Source of the DNA: Methylomonas sp. LW13
GTDB taxonomy: Bacteria; Pseudomonadota; Gammaproteobacteria; Methylococcales; Methylomonadaceae
Assembly: GCF_016865255.1 (NCBI RefSeq)
Contig: NZ_CP033381.1
Location: forward strand, 3,534,001 to 3,598,000
Direction: 5' to 3'
DNA: 64,000 nt
How positions within the stretch are numbered: the first letter of the stretch is position 1; every line of letters begins with the position of its first letter. Positions 18,281 through 28,252 of the stretch are shown here, in pieces. The translations under genes were made by a program, and so were the position numbers. The notes beneath the pieces are model-generated. The model made no database searches. It was not told the origin of the DNA and saw only the letters and a program-made list of their open reading frames with translations.

Positions 18281-19570
18281 ATGCATCCCCATCCAGAACC
18301 TGAGCAAACCCCTAACGCCAGACAGCTGAATAGCGATTGCCGCTGCTCGTCGCTAAATCGCACAGCGCTACGTCGCGAACTGAACAAGCTGGACGGAAAC
18401 GGCGATTTGTATCGGATGATTGCGGAGGAACGGCCGAATTTGTTTGCCGAGTCTGCGGTGTTTATCGATCAAGCTTGCCTGGATCAACAATTGGCAATCA
18501 TCGCTGCACTGGAACGGGTGATTGCACTACCGGCGTATCAACAACAGGTACTTACATACGCACCGGACGCGGCGCGGTTTTTAGCCAAAGCCCATGGCGT
18601 ATTTCTAGGCTACGACTTTCATTTGAGCGCTGACGGCCCAAAACTAATCGAAATCAATTCCAATGCCGGCGGCGCGATGATTAATGCATTATTGATTCGC
18701 GCGCAAAACAGCTGTTGCGAAATCGCCGGCAACCAGCAGCCTGGCTCACTTAAATTGCCTGGGCAGGATACTCGGCCAGCCGAAACCTTATTTATCGACA
18801 TGTTTTACCGGGAGTGGCGCGCGGAGCGTGGCTTGGCGCCGCTGCGCAGCATTGCCATTGTCGATGAAGACCCAGAAAATCAATACTTGTGGCCGGAGTT
18901 TCTGTTGTTTAAACAGTTGTTCGAACAACATAAAATCAAAACCGTAGTCTGCGACCCCAGGGCCTTGCGCTATGACGACGGCGCACTTTGGCACGGTGAT
19001 CTGCAAATCGATCTGGTTTATAACCGCTTGACCGACTTTGGCTTGGAATCGCTGGAATGCCGGACTTTACGGGAAGCCTATTTAGCTGGTGCGGCCGTGC
19101 TGACGCCGCACCCCAGAAATCATGCGCTGTATGCCGACAAAAGGAATCTGGTTTGGCTAAGCAACGACGAGTTTCTGCGTACAATCGGCGTCGATGAGCG
19201 CACCCGAATACTATTGCGAGAAGGTATTGCCAGCACGGTGCTGGTTGATGCGCAAAATGCCGATCAGTTCTGGGCCGAACGTAAGCAGCTGTTTTTCAAA
19301 CCCGCCAGAGGCTATGGCAGTAAAGCGGCGTATCGCGGCGATAAATTGACCCGGCGCGTTTTCGAGGATATTTTGCAACACGATTATGTCGCGCAGACGC
19401 TGGTAAAACCCAGCGAACGGCATCTGGATGCCGGCGAGTTAAAACTGGATTTGCGCCACTATGTCTATCAAGGCCAAACCCAATTGCTCTGCGCCCGCCT
19501 CTACCAAGGCCAAACCACCAACTTTCGCACGCCGGGCGGCGGTTTCGCGCAGGTGGTGGTAGTGCCATAA
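18281..19570 (+). CDS. ATP-grasp-type hypothetical ligase
   Basis: The 429-residue protein carries features of an ATP-grasp enzyme: GPKLIEINSNAGGAMINALL (metal/ATP-binding Glu-x-Asn-x-Asn near 125) and FFKPARGYGSKAAYRG (glycine-rich loop with Lys near 343). It resembles uncharacterised ATP-grasp proteins and, more distantly, glutathionylspermidine-synthase-like ligases; the acceptor substrate is unknown. The first 20 residues are poorly hydrophobic and may be longer than the true protein. DUF2905, a hydrolase and rubredoxin follow on the same strand with spacings of 15-25 bp, suggesting one operon. Confidence 0.65.
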   Translation: MHPHPEPEQTPNARQLNSDCRCSSLNRTALRRELNKLDGNGDLYRMIAEERPNLFAESAVFIDQACLDQQLAIIAALERVIALPAYQQQVLTYAPDAARFLAKAHGVFLGYDFHLSADGPKLIEINSNAGGAMINALLIRAQNSCCEIAGNQQPGSLKLPGQDTRPAETLFIDMFYREWRAERGLAPLRSIAIVDEDPENQYLWPEFLLFKQLFEQHKIKTVVCDPRALRYDDGALWHGDLQIDLVYNRLTDFGLESLECRTLREAYLAGAAVLTPHPRNHALYADKRNLVWLSNDEFLRTIGVDERTRILLREGIASTVLVDAQNADQFWAERKQLFFKPARGYGSKAAYRGDKLTRRVFEDILQHDYVAQTLVKPSERHLDAGELKLDLRHYVYQGQTQLLCARLYQGQTTNFRTPGGGFAQVVVVP

Positions 19571-19585
19571 CGCACAGGAAAAGAG

Positions 19586-19801
19586 ATGGAACCCGGCAAA
19601 GCACTAATCGTTATCGGCGCGGCCATCCTGGTGATCGGCTTGATTCTTAATTATGCCCCATGGTTGCTGAATTGGTTCGGCAAGCTGCCTGGGGACATTC
19701 GGATTCAGAATAAAAACAGCTTCGTGTTTATACCGATTACATCGATGATTGTGGCCAGCGTGCTGATCACGTTACTGGCCAATTTATTTTTCAGAAAATA
19801 A
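19586..19801 (+). CDS. DUF2905 small membrane protein
   Basis: The 71-residue protein has two membrane segments (about 6-25 and 46-67) separated by LLNWFGKLPGDIRIQNKNSFVFIPITS, the DUF2905 signature. The family is widespread and of unknown function. AGGAAAAG precedes the ATG, 15 bp after the ATP-grasp stop. Confidence 0.88.
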   Translation: MEPGKALIVIGAAILVIGLILNYAPWLLNWFGKLPGDIRIQNKNSFVFIPITSMIVASVLITLLANLFFRK

Positions 19802-19825
19802 GCTTTCGCACAGCGAGAAAAAATC

Positions 19826-20329
19826 ATGAGCAAACTGGTGATATACAACCACGGCAAGGACAGTATTCCCTGGGGCAAAAAACCCTTGGCATTGGCGGAG
19901 GTCGCCAAACGGCAAGGGTTTGAATTTATCAGCCCGGATTATCAAGCCAGCAACGATCCGGACTGGCGGGTACAACAGCTGTTAGCGCTGGATGTATCGG
20001 GACATGAAACGATAGTGCTGGTGGGCTCCAGCATGGGTGCTTATGTTTCGACCGTCGCGGCGGAAATCATCAAGCCGAAGGGCTTGTTTTTGATCGCGCC
20101 GGCATTCTATTTGCCGGGCTACGCGCGGACCGAGTTTAAACCAACAACAGCCAATATCGAGGTATTTCACGGCTGGGAAGATGATGTGGTACCACCGGAA
20201 AACGCCTGGCGCTTCTGCCGCGAACATCGCGCGCGTCTGCATATATTGGATGCCGACCACCGCTTATTAAGCATATTGCCGATAATGGCGACTGCTTTCT
20301 CGCGATTTCTCGGCGATTGCGCCGCTTAA
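19826..20329 (+). CDS. Small alpha/beta hydrolase, YqiA-like
   Basis: The 167-residue protein is a compact alpha/beta hydrolase: IYNHGKDS (oxyanion region), nucleophile elbow [10 protein letters not shown] with the catalytic Ser near residue 69, an acid in [10 protein letters not shown] and a His in DADHRL. The short length and motif order resemble the esterase YqiA and UPF0227. No signal peptide. It is the third gene of the ATP-grasp group, 25 bp after DUF2905. The substrate is unknown. Confidence 0.78.
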   Translation: MSKLVIYNHGKDSIPWGKKPLALAEVAKRQGFEFISPDYQASNDPDWRVQQLLALDVSGHETIVLVGSSMGAYVSTVAAEIIKPKGLFLIAPAFYLPGYARTEFKPTTANIEVFHGWEDDVVPPENAWRFCREHRARLHILDADHRLLSILPIMATAFSRFLGDCAA

Positions 20330-20346
20330 TATCCAGGGAAAATCCA

Positions 20347-20520
20347 ATGAGCGATTACAAAAAATACCATTGCCAGGAATGCGAACACATTTACGACGAA
20401 GCCAAGGGCGATCCGGATAGCGGCATTGCGCCCGGCACCCGCTGGGAGGACATCCCCGACGACTGGGACTGTCCGATTTGCGGCGCGCCGAAAAGTTTTT
20501 TCAAGTTACTGGAATATTGA
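20347..20520 (+). CDS. Rubredoxin
   Basis: The start is the ATG at 20347 (MSDYKKYHC), giving 57 residues. The two Cys-x-x-Cys knuckles that hold the single Fe are present ([12 protein letters not shown] and [13 protein letters not shown]). The spacer [19 protein letters not shown] is typical of true rubredoxin. It carries electrons in the cytoplasm, for example to alkane-type hydroxylases, peroxide reductases or oxidoreductases. It is the last gene of the ATP-grasp/DUF2905/hydrolase group, 17 bp downstream. Confidence 0.95.
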   Translation: MSDYKKYHCQECEHIYDEAKGDPDSGIAPGTRWEDIPDDWDCPICGAPKSFFKLLEY

Positions 20521-20539
20521 GCGCTCCGATCAGGCAATC

Positions 20540-20896
20540 TCAGTACATACCGTTACCGAGCAAAGCCCCGGCGGCGGCACCAATGCCGGCGGCTATCGGG
20601 TCGCCATTTCCGAGCTGATAGCCCATTGCACTACCGACCATCCCACCTAACAAGCCCTGCGGCGAACGCTGGTCGTAGCCGTAATAAGCCGGTGGCGGTG
20701 GTGGCGCGTAATACCGAGGAGCCGGCACATATTCAACGACCGGGGCGGGTTGATAATAAACCACTTCTTCCCGGTACATCGGCCGATAATGCCCGTGATG
20801 ATGGTGGCCATGATGATGCCCCCAATGCTCATGGTCGGCCAACGCAGCAGACGAAACCAATAAACCCAAAACGATGACTGTTGTTGTTTTTAACAT
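20540..20896 (-). CDS. His-rich exported glycine-zipper protein
   Basis: The start is the ATG at 20896 with a perfect AGGAGG upstream (118 residues). A signal peptide (TVIVLGLLVSSAALA) is followed by a His-rich stretch (HEHWGHHHGHHHHGHY), a Pro/Tyr-rich middle and a C-terminal glycine zipper (GGMVGSAMGYQLGNGDPIAAGIGAAAGALLG, given here from about residue 88). Glycine-zipper 2TM proteins sit in the outer or inner membrane. The His tract could bind Ni, Zn or Cu. It is convergent with rubredoxin. Confidence 0.75.
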   Translation of the reverse strand: MLKTTTVIVLGLLVSSAALADHEHWGHHHGHHHHGHYRPMYREEVVYYQPAPVVEYVPAPRYYAPPPPPAYYGYDQRSPQGLLGGMVGSAMGYQLGNGDPIAAGIGAAAGALLGNGMY

Positions 20897-21001
20897 CGCA
20901 AACCTCCTGTTAAACAATTATTTGCTTGCGATAAAGTTTGCCGTCCGTAGCTTAATTTTTGCTTATTGGCGATACAAACAGCAGCGCTGTTTTGGCGGCT
21001 A

Positions 21002-21967
21002 TCAACGATTCTTTTGCTCCACCCGCTTCAACAAGCCAAATAAATCGCTATTGGTAGACAATACTATGGTGGCGTCGCCGTCTATCACTTTGCGATAGGT
21101 TTCCATGCTCTTCAAGAACTTGTAAAACTCGGCGGACTCGGACTTTTGCCCGTATGCCTTAGCGTAAATTTCCGTGGCCTTGGCATCCGCTTCCCCTTGA
21201 ATTTCTTGCACGCGCTTGTAAGCCGTCGATTCGATTTCGTTAAGATCCCGGTCCCGATTACCGTTAATTCTGGCCGCCTCGCCTTCGCCTTCCGAGCGGA
21301 AGCGCTGGGCAATTTGCAAGCGTTCGCTGATCATCCGTTGATGGATACGCTCCAACACTTGATGGTTGTAATTAATGCGTTTGAAACGTACATCCAGCAG
21401 CTCGATACCAAACTCCGCCAATTTCGGCGCGGCCGCATCGAATACGTCTTTTTCGATTGCCGCCCGGCCCACCCGAATCGGCCGCAGCACCCCTATGGTG
21501 CCTTCGCCGGTCAACGGCCCCAAACTTTCGTCTTGCAAGGGTTTGCGATCCTTATCCGAACGCACCACTTCGATCAATTCATGGCGGGCAATCGCCGTGC
21601 GGGTCTCGCTACCCAAAATATCTTCCAAACGCGATTGCGCGCTGCGTTCGTCGCGCAAGCGCAAGTAATATTGCATGGGCTGGGTGATGCGCCAGCGGGC
21701 GAAGGTATCGACCTGTACATAGGTCTTATCTTTGGTGGACATTTCCACCATCGGCCCATCCCAGGCCAGGTAACGCTTATCGAAGCTATTGATCTGCTGG
21801 GTAAACGGGATCTTGAAATGCAAACCAGGGCTGGTAATCGGCTCGCCGACCGGTTTGCCGAACTGGGTGATGATGACTTGCTCGGTTTGATCAACGGTAA
21901 ACACCGATTGCCATAGCAAAAACCCCGAAACAACGATTAACAGCCAGTTTCTTATCGATAAATTCAT
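21002..21967 (-). CDS. hflC: HflC, SPFH/prohibitin-family FtsH modulator
   Basis: The 321-residue protein has an N-terminal membrane anchor (LLIVVSGFLLWQSVFTV), an SPFH core (VIITQFGKPVGEPITSPGLHFKIPF) and a long C-terminal coiled coil (EGEGEAARINGNRDRDLNEIES, from about 225). HflC and HflK form a large periplasmic cage around the FtsH protease and limit membrane-protein degradation. The start ATG overlaps the hflK stop in an ATGA junction, so the two are coupled. The usual hfq-hflX neighbours are absent here. Confidence 0.93.
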   Translation of the reverse strand: MNLSIRNWLLIVVSGFLLWQSVFTVDQTEQVIITQFGKPVGEPITSPGLHFKIPFTQQINSFDKRYLAWDGPMVEMSTKDKTYVQVDTFARWRITQPMQYYLRLRDERSAQSRLEDILGSETRTAIARHELIEVVRSDKDRKPLQDESLGPLTGEGTIGVLRPIRVGRAAIEKDVFDAAAPKLAEFGIELLDVRFKRINYNHQVLERIHQRMISERLQIAQRFRSEGEGEAARINGNRDRDLNEIESTAYKRVQEIQGEADAKATEIYAKAYGQKSESAEFYKFLKSMETYRKVIDGDATIVLSTNSDLFGLLKRVEQKNR

Positions 21968-22941
21968 TTCACTACTCCCGCTGCCTGACCGGGAAACGGC
22001 AACATCGGCAATATTTGCTGCACCGTGTCATCGACAATAATTTGCTGGCTGGCTTGCGGCAACACCTCGCCCATGGTTTCCAGATAAATCCGCGCGCGGG
22101 TCACGTCCGGCGCTTTTAGATATTGCTCCAACACCTGATTGAAAGCGGTGACATCCCCTTCCGCTTCGTTAATTCGTTTAAAACGATAACCTTCCGCCGC
22201 GCGAACTTTCTGATCCGCTTCACCACGTGCACGCGGCACGGCTTTGTTATATTCGCCATTAGCCAAATTGATGACATTCTCTCTATCTTGCTGAGCACGA
22301 TTCACTTCATTGAACGAGGGCTGTACCGGCTCGGGTGGATTCACATTTTTCAGTTGTACCTGGTTAATTGACACCCCCAATTGATAGCGCTCGGCTAAAA
22401 GGCGCGCACGTGCCAATACGGTTTCCTCTATTTCTTGCCGGCCGATGGTGATGATTTCATCGACAGTGCGATCACCAACCACTTCGCGCATCACGGCTTC
22501 GGAAATATCCCGCAAAGTCACACCGGGGTCGCGGACCACAAATAGATATTTTTCCGGATCGGTGATCCGGTATTGCACGATCCACTCGACCAGCGCCGAG
22601 TTCAGATCGCCGGTGACCATAGACTTTTCCAAAGCCGGCTCGTCACTGATTTGATCCGGGTTGGTGAAGCCTGCCGTGGCAAAGCCAAACTCCAGCTTCT
22701 GCTGACGCTGAGTCGGCACGGTGATGACGCTATCCACGCCAAATGGCAGTTTGGCATGCAAACCGGACGGAACTTTTTCGATGTATTCGCCAAAGCGCAA
22801 CACAATCCCCTCTGACTCGGCGGGAATGGTATAAAACGACATGCTCGCGCCGACCAGCACCGTGATGAGAATCAGAACCGCCAAGGGCGAAATCGGCAGC
22901 GAATCGGGCAGATTTTTAAAAAGGGGATTGACGTCGTTCAA
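21964..22941 (-). CDS. hflK: HflK, SPFH/prohibitin-family FtsH modulator
   Basis: The 325-residue protein starts with TTG at 22941, supported by GGAG eight bases upstream. It has a membrane anchor (LAVLILITVLVGASMSFY), the SPFH core (ESEGIVLRFGEYIEKVPSGLHAKLPF), and a coiled-coil tail. It is shorter than the 400-residue E. coli protein because the Gly-rich N-terminal extension is missing. It partners HflC, encoded immediately downstream with a 4-bp overlap. Confidence 0.9.
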   Translation of the reverse strand: MNDVNPLFKNLPDSLPISPLAVLILITVLVGASMSFYTIPAESEGIVLRFGEYIEKVPSGLHAKLPFGVDSVITVPTQRQQKLEFGFATAGFTNPDQISDEPALEKSMVTGDLNSALVEWIVQYRITDPEKYLFVVRDPGVTLRDISEAVMREVVGDRTVDEIITIGRQEIEETVLARARLLAERYQLGVSINQVQLKNVNPPEPVQPSFNEVNRAQQDRENVINLANGEYNKAVPRARGEADQKVRAAEGYRFKRINEAEGDVTAFNQVLEQYLKAPDVTRARIYLETMGEVLPQASQQIIVDDTVQQILPMLPFPGQAAGVVK

Positions 22942-23065
22942 GGGCTGACTCCGTTAAGTCGGCGAAAAATCAAGATGCAAGGCAAGGCATTGCCGGTCAC
23001 CAGCACCGCCGAATTTAGTAAACAAGCATGGACCCGCTCCACCCTTTCGTCAATTTGTATGCTAT

Positions 23066-26000
23066 TCAAATCGCTATGGTGGACTCGATAACACTTTGCC
23101 GCAAAAACAGCTCAAACTGGTCACTGGGCATCGGCTTAGCGAATAAATAGCCTTGAATTTCCTGACAGCCCTGTTCGCGCAAAAACTCCCGTTGTTCAAC
23201 CGTTTCCACACCTTCGGCTATGGTCCGCAAACCCAGGCTGGCGGCCAAACTAATCACCGCATTGACGATGGCTTTATCTTCCGAATCAGTACTGATGTCG
23301 CGGACGAAAGATTGGTCAATCTTTAATTTGTATACTTTAAATTTCTTCAAATAACTCAGCGACGAATAACCGGTACCAAAGTCGTCGATAGACATGCGTA
23401 TCCCGCGATCATGCAGATTATTCATCACCGCTATAGCCGCTTCTGGATTCTGCATCGACACCCCTTCGGTCAATTCCAACTCCAAATACTCAGGCGGCAA
23501 GCCTTCCTCTTCTAGTATGCGCGAAACCAAATCCGGCAAGGCCGGATGACTAAATTGAGCAGCCGAGAGATTGACCGCCATGATCAAAGGCCCCAACAAC
23601 CCCTGATCAAGGCAGGTTTTCGCTTGCCGCACCGCCGTTTGCAATACCCACTCACCGATAGGCAAAATCAGTCCGCTATCTTCCGCTACCGGGATGAATT
23701 CGGCCGGCGAAACCATACCAAACTCGGGATGCCGCCAGCGCAACAAAGCTTCCGCACCGATCACGCGCCCGCTATGAATGTCCGCCTGCGGTTGATAATA
23801 AACATGCAGTTGTTCACGGTCCAAGGCATGGGATAAGGCATTAACCAGTTGTAGATTGCGCTGGGCGCGGGCTTGCATTTCCGGTGTAAAAAAGCGGTAA
23901 CCGTGCCGGCCATCGGTTTTGACTCGGTACATGGCCACATCGGCGCTTTTAGACAGGCTTTCCAGATCTTCGCCGTCGTTAGGATACAAGGCTATGCCAA
24001 TCGATGCGCTCATCGTCAAATCGAATTCCTCAATCCGGTAAGGTTCGGCTATCGCATCAAGAAGCTTCTGCGCGACATTCGCCGCCCCGCCGGCATCGGT
24101 GCCCGGCAACAAGAAAATAAATTCGTCGCCGCCCAAACGGGTCACGGTATCTTCTTCGCGCAACACGGCACAAAGCCGATTGGCTAACTCCACCAATAGC
24201 GCATCGCCGACGCTATGCCCCAAGGTATCGTTAATATTTTTGAAATGATCGAGATCAAGAAACATCAGAGCTAAGTGGCCGTTACTCCGTTTGGCCAAAC
24301 TCAATGCATATTTCAAATGATCGTCCAATTGACTGCGATTCGGCAAGCCGGTGAGCGAATCGTAATTGGCCAAGTAATAAATGTGCTCCTCAGCCTGCTT
24401 ACGTTCGATAGCTAAGGCGACGAAATGCGCCACCATTTCCAGCAAGCGCAATTCATGTTTGCTGGGAACGGCAGGGTGACGATGATAAATCGCAAAGGTA
24501 CCCAGCACTTTTTTACCGGCGGAGAGTACCGGCTCCGACCAGCATGCCGCCAAACCGGCCCGTTCTGCCAGCGGCAAAAAAGGCTGCCAAAAGGGATGCT
24601 CGGCCAGATTTTCCGCAATCGTTCTTTGCCCGGTGTACGCGGTATTGCCGCACGACCCCGCTCCGGCACCAATTTTTAGCCCATCGATCGCCTGATTGTA
24701 GAAATCCGGAAGACTAGGTGCCGCGCCTAGCCGTAAACATTGCTCATCATCCACGAGCAAAATCGAACAAATGCTACCAGCCAACATAATTTCCAGTTCG
24801 GTAACCGCATCATGCAAAATATCCGTCAACTGCAGGTTACCGTTGAGCCGTTCCAGCATAAACACCCGCAAACTTTCCATCTGCTGCGCTTGCTGGCGCT
24901 CGGCCTCACGCTCGAAGCCACCGATGGCATGATCGATGTCCATGGCCATTTCCAACAGCAGATTGCGCGCGGCATCGTCAAACACATTGATTTGATCGCC
25001 GTACAGCATAAACGCCCCAGCCGGCTTGCCGTTTCGATGCAAGGGTAAGGCCGCGGAAGCCTGCCAATCGAATTTTGCCCCACGCGCATGCCAGGCTACG
25101 GTGGCGGGGTCGTGTTGAAAATCCTGACACCAATATGGTTTGTCCTCTCTGACTGCGGTACCGGTTGGTCCGCACCCGGTCGGCAGGTTCTCGTCTATTG
25201 ATATTTCAATGCCATCCAGATACTCGATGCCGATGCCATAACAGGCAACCGGTTTAATAGTTTGGCTGTTTTGGTCAAGCATGCCGATCCAGGCCATTTT
25301 CATGCCGCCAAATATCACGGCGTCGCGGCAGATTTGCGGGAATAATTCGGCTTCGCTGGTACAGCGCACGATGGCTTGGTTACATTGACTTAGCGCGGCA
25401 TACAATTGCGTCAATCGCAGATTTCTTGCCTCGGCAGTGCGGCGCGCGGCTTCAACGCTTGCCAAACTTGCCCGCGTTTCCGCCAACCAGCCCAACACGC
25501 TGTTGCGCATGCCCTTGCTTACCGGAATATCGGCGGAAAAATCGCCGCTACCCAGCCGCACGATCTGATCGTGCAATTCATCGACCGAGGCTCCCAATAT
25601 TGCGTGTAAAGTCCGATACGCCCGCCAAAGCGTCAATAGCAACATTACCCCGAACACCACAAACACCACCCGCAACCAAAAGGCAATACGCGCTCTGGCA
25701 ACCACACTCTGTTGCGTGCGCAGGTCTATCAATTCGAAGGCGTCGATGATCGATTGCATGACTTTCGCTTTTGCTCGATGGTAAGTCGCATCGTGCAGCA
25801 TTAGATTGGCTTGATGCCATTTGCCGTCGGGCATTCCCTGATTCGAATCAACCATGTCCATCGCCGTGCGCTCTATTTGGATAAGTGCAGCGGAATCGGT
25901 CGTGGCTTCGGCCATTTTCGCCAGTTCCTGCTCGGAAAACCCGGCTTGCCGCATCAACTCCAGCAAGGCCACCGGCTGCGTGCTTGATTGCGGCGCCGGA

Positions 26001-26332
26001 TGAGCATTGGCGATCACCAAGTCCCAATACATGTCGTGATAATTTTCGGGCCTGGGCAGTTTGCCGTCGCGAATGTCGATAATCTCTTGAAAATAGTGTT
26101 TATAAACCGGATCGCCGGTCGCGACATAACTGCGCGCCACATGCGAGAGATCGTTGGACGATTGCCTAAATTCATCGGCCAGCAAGTGTGACGCAAAGCG
26201 GATTTCGTTGGCGCGATCAATTTGCTTCTCGGCGCGCACGTAAACCGCGAATGCGATCACGAAAATCACAAACATGACCAGATTCAGCCACAAAATTCGA
26301 GAAAACCGGGAAAAGTAATACGGTCGCGTCAT
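23066..26332 (-). CDS. Membrane cyclic-di-GMP protein: two GAF domains, GGDEF, EAL
   Basis: About 1088 residues from the ATG at 26332 (MTRPYYFSR; GGAATAAG upstream). Two membrane segments (about 15-37 and 213-237) frame a 175-residue periplasmic domain. A HAMP-like linker, two GAF domains (about 315-470 and 490-640), GGDEF (about 650-815) and EAL (about 825-1085) follow. The cyclase site RLGGDEF and the inhibitory REED (RxxD) are intact, as are the phosphodiesterase motifs EALLR, DDFGTG and EGVET, so both activities are possible. It is transcribed alone. The GAF ligands are unknown. Confidence 0.9.
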   Translation of the reverse strand: MTRPYYFSRFSRILWLNLVMFVIFVIAFAVYVRAEKQIDRANEIRFASHLLADEFRQSSNDLSHVARSYVATGDPVYKHYFQEIIDIRDGKLPRPENYHDMYWDLVIANAHPAPQSSTQPVALLELMRQAGFSEQELAKMAEATTDSAALIQIERTAMDMVDSNQGMPDGKWHQANLMLHDATYHRAKAKVMQSIIDAFELIDLRTQQSVVARARIAFWLRVVFVVFGVMLLLTLWRAYRTLHAILGASVDELHDQIVRLGSGDFSADIPVSKGMRNSVLGWLAETRASLASVEAARRTAEARNLRLTQLYAALSQCNQAIVRCTSEAELFPQICRDAVIFGGMKMAWIGMLDQNSQTIKPVACYGIGIEYLDGIEISIDENLPTGCGPTGTAVREDKPYWCQDFQHDPATVAWHARGAKFDWQASAALPLHRNGKPAGAFMLYGDQINVFDDAARNLLLEMAMDIDHAIGGFEREAERQQAQQMESLRVFMLERLNGNLQLTDILHDAVTELEIMLAGSICSILLVDDEQCLRLGAAPSLPDFYNQAIDGLKIGAGAGSCGNTAYTGQRTIAENLAEHPFWQPFLPLAERAGLAACWSEPVLSAGKKVLGTFAIYHRHPAVPSKHELRLLEMVAHFVALAIERKQAEEHIYYLANYDSLTGLPNRSQLDDHLKYALSLAKRSNGHLALMFLDLDHFKNINDTLGHSVGDALLVELANRLCAVLREEDTVTRLGGDEFIFLLPGTDAGGAANVAQKLLDAIAEPYRIEEFDLTMSASIGIALYPNDGEDLESLSKSADVAMYRVKTDGRHGYRFFTPEMQARAQRNLQLVNALSHALDREQLHVYYQPQADIHSGRVIGAEALLRWRHPEFGMVSPAEFIPVAEDSGLILPIGEWVLQTAVRQAKTCLDQGLLGPLIMAVNLSAAQFSHPALPDLVSRILEEEGLPPEYLELELTEGVSMQNPEAAIAVMNNLHDRGIRMSIDDFGTGYSSLSYLKKFKVYKLKIDQSFVRDISTDSEDKAIVNAVISLAASLGLRTIAEGVETVEQREFLREQGCQEIQGYLFAKPMPSDQFELFLRQSVIESTIAI

Positions 26333-26646
26333 TTTGCTTATTCCGTTATTCAACTCCAAAATAGACACCAGCCGGCCAAAAACTTAAAAACAACCGGCCT
26401 AAAACCACGAGTAATATAAGTGAAATATAAGGTGAACCGTAACACTAAAGTTTTCCGGCTTTCGGTCCGGACGCCCGAACCATGGGGCTTATCTGTTGAA
26501 AATGGATGTCGGGCCTATCCAAACGAATCACTGCGATTACCTATTCACCATTGTGTAAGCGGCTTTTTGCGGCATACTGGCGATTATAATTAAACACAAA
26601 AACATTCGGTATTTCACCGTCGTAAGCCCCTTAAGGGAGATCATGC

Positions 26647-27192
26647 ATGCAAAAATACACTCTTACATTCAGGCTCTTGGTCTTCATGCTGCTCGCCTTA
26701 CCAACGTTTTCGATGACAGCAAACGCGGCTCCGCTGCAAGTTGGCCAATCGGCACCGATATTTCAACTGCAAGCGCACGCTGGCGACCCAGTAAGTTTAG
26801 CCGCTCGGCGCGGGAAAGGTTGGACAGTCTTGTATTTTTATCCTAAAGCCGGTACACCCGGATGCACTGCGCAAGCTTGCGCTTTCCGCGACGCCATCGA
26901 ACTGATCCGCAAACAAAATGCCGAGGTATACGGGATCAGTACGGATGACGTCCAGGATCTGTTGGCATTTCATCAGCAACACAAACTGACCTTCACCTTA
27001 TTGTCTGACGCGGACGCCAAAGTCAGCGAAACCTACGGCGTAAAAATGCCCATATTGAACATGGCCAAACGCTGGACCTTTATCGTCGATCCCGACTTAA
27101 CCATACGCCGTATCGATGACGATGTAGACCCGGCCCTGGATGCCAAACGAGTTGCGGAAACGCTGAAGCAATTGCAGGCGAGCGGGAACTGA
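26647..27192 (+). CDS. Exported thioredoxin-dependent peroxiredoxin (Bcp/PrxQ type)
   Basis: The 181-residue protein begins with a signal peptide (LLVFMLLALPTFSMTANAAP), unusual for Bcp-like enzymes, which are mostly cytoplasmic. The peroxidase motif TPGCTAQACAFRD gives the peroxidatic Cys near residue 77 and a resolving Cys five positions later, as in PrxQ. It reduces hydroperoxides, here presumably in the periplasm. AAGGGAG lies before the start; an overlapping ATG four bases earlier is in another frame. A TATAAT at 26585-26590 may be its -10 box. Confidence 0.85.
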   Translation: MQKYTLTFRLLVFMLLALPTFSMTANAAPLQVGQSAPIFQLQAHAGDPVSLAARRGKGWTVLYFYPKAGTPGCTAQACAFRDAIELIRKQNAEVYGISTDDVQDLLAFHQQHKLTFTLLSDADAKVSETYGVKMPILNMAKRWTFIVDPDLTIRRIDDDVDPALDAKRVAETLKQLQASGN

Positions 27193-27250
27193 TACAAAAC
27201 CAAGCGTATAAATATTCACCCAACCGGGCAACTCTTAGCGGGTTTGTAGC

Positions 27251-28240
27251 TCACAACCATCCTGCCCGCTTCAAACGCCAATACAAGGCCAAGCTGCACA
27301 CCGCCACGCTGCCCACTACCAAGGGATAGCTATAGGCCCAATCCAGTTCCGGCATATGTCGGAAGTTCATGCCGTACCAACTGAATACCATAGTCGGTAT
27401 CGCTAAAATCGCCCCCCAACCGGCCAAGCGTTTGACCACCTCGTTTTGCCGCACGGTCTCGAAAGTCAGATGCACCTGCATCGCCGCCAACAACATCTCG
27501 CGCATACCGTGGATAGCCTGATCAACACGCTTGATGTGATCGGCGATGTCGCGGAAATATACTCTGACATCCTTATGTATCAGGCCAACATGAAAGCGCA
27601 TCAACTCGTTGCAAATGTCGATAACCGGATTAATCGCTCCTTCCAAAAGCAATAATTCGCGCTTCAGCTCGTATAAGTCTTCCATGGTTTGCCGGCTGGG
27701 CCGGTATTGAAATATCGCGGATTCCAGCACATCGAAACGGTCTTGCAAGCCGGCTATCGCCACCATGTAATTATCGACGATGAAATCCATAATCGAATAC
27801 AAAGCAAAACCCGGTCCCTTGCTGAGTTGGTGCGGCATGGCCTGACAACGCTCACGCACCTTGCTCAAACTCTGCGACGCGCCATGGCGCACGGTGACCA
27901 CAAAGCGCGGCCCCATAAAAATGTGCGTCTCGCCGAATTCCACTTTTTTCTCGATCAATTCCGCCGTGTGCAACACGATAAACAAGGAATCGCCGTATTC
28001 CTCGATCTTCGGCCGCTGGTGCGCAGCACAAGCGTCTTCAATCGCCAGATCGTGCAAACCAAACTCCTGCTGAATTTTTCTCAATATCTCGGCATTCGCC
28101 TCGCGTAGACCCAACCAGATAAAGGTATCGTCTTTCAGCAACACTTCGCTGATGTCTTCGATGGTAACGTCACCGATGCCCAGGCCTTTTTGATAGGCCA
28201 CGCAGCGCATCACCATGTTTTTATCGATAGTTTCGCTCAA
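27251..28240 (-). CDS. corA: CorA-family Mg2+/Co2+ transporter
   Basis: The 329-residue protein has the long cytoplasmic N-domain, two C-terminal membrane helices and the selectivity loop YGMNFRHMPELDW between them, diagnostic of CorA. It forms a homopentameric Mg2+ channel in the inner membrane. The start is TTG at 28240: GGGAG lies seven bases upstream and the start is 12 bases after the stop of the preceding lipoprotein gene, so the two are likely one transcript. Confidence 0.92.
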   Translation of the reverse strand: MSETIDKNMVMRCVAYQKGLGIGDVTIEDISEVLLKDDTFIWLGLREANAEILRKIQQEFGLHDLAIEDACAAHQRPKIEEYGDSLFIVLHTAELIEKKVEFGETHIFMGPRFVVTVRHGASQSLSKVRERCQAMPHQLSKGPGFALYSIMDFIVDNYMVAIAGLQDRFDVLESAIFQYRPSRQTMEDLYELKRELLLLEGAINPVIDICNELMRFHVGLIHKDVRVYFRDIADHIKRVDQAIHGMREMLLAAMQVHLTFETVRQNEVVKRLAGWGAILAIPTMVFSWYGMNFRHMPELDWAYSYPLVVGSVAVCSLALYWRLKRAGWL

Positions 28241-28252
28241 AATGTCTCCCGT

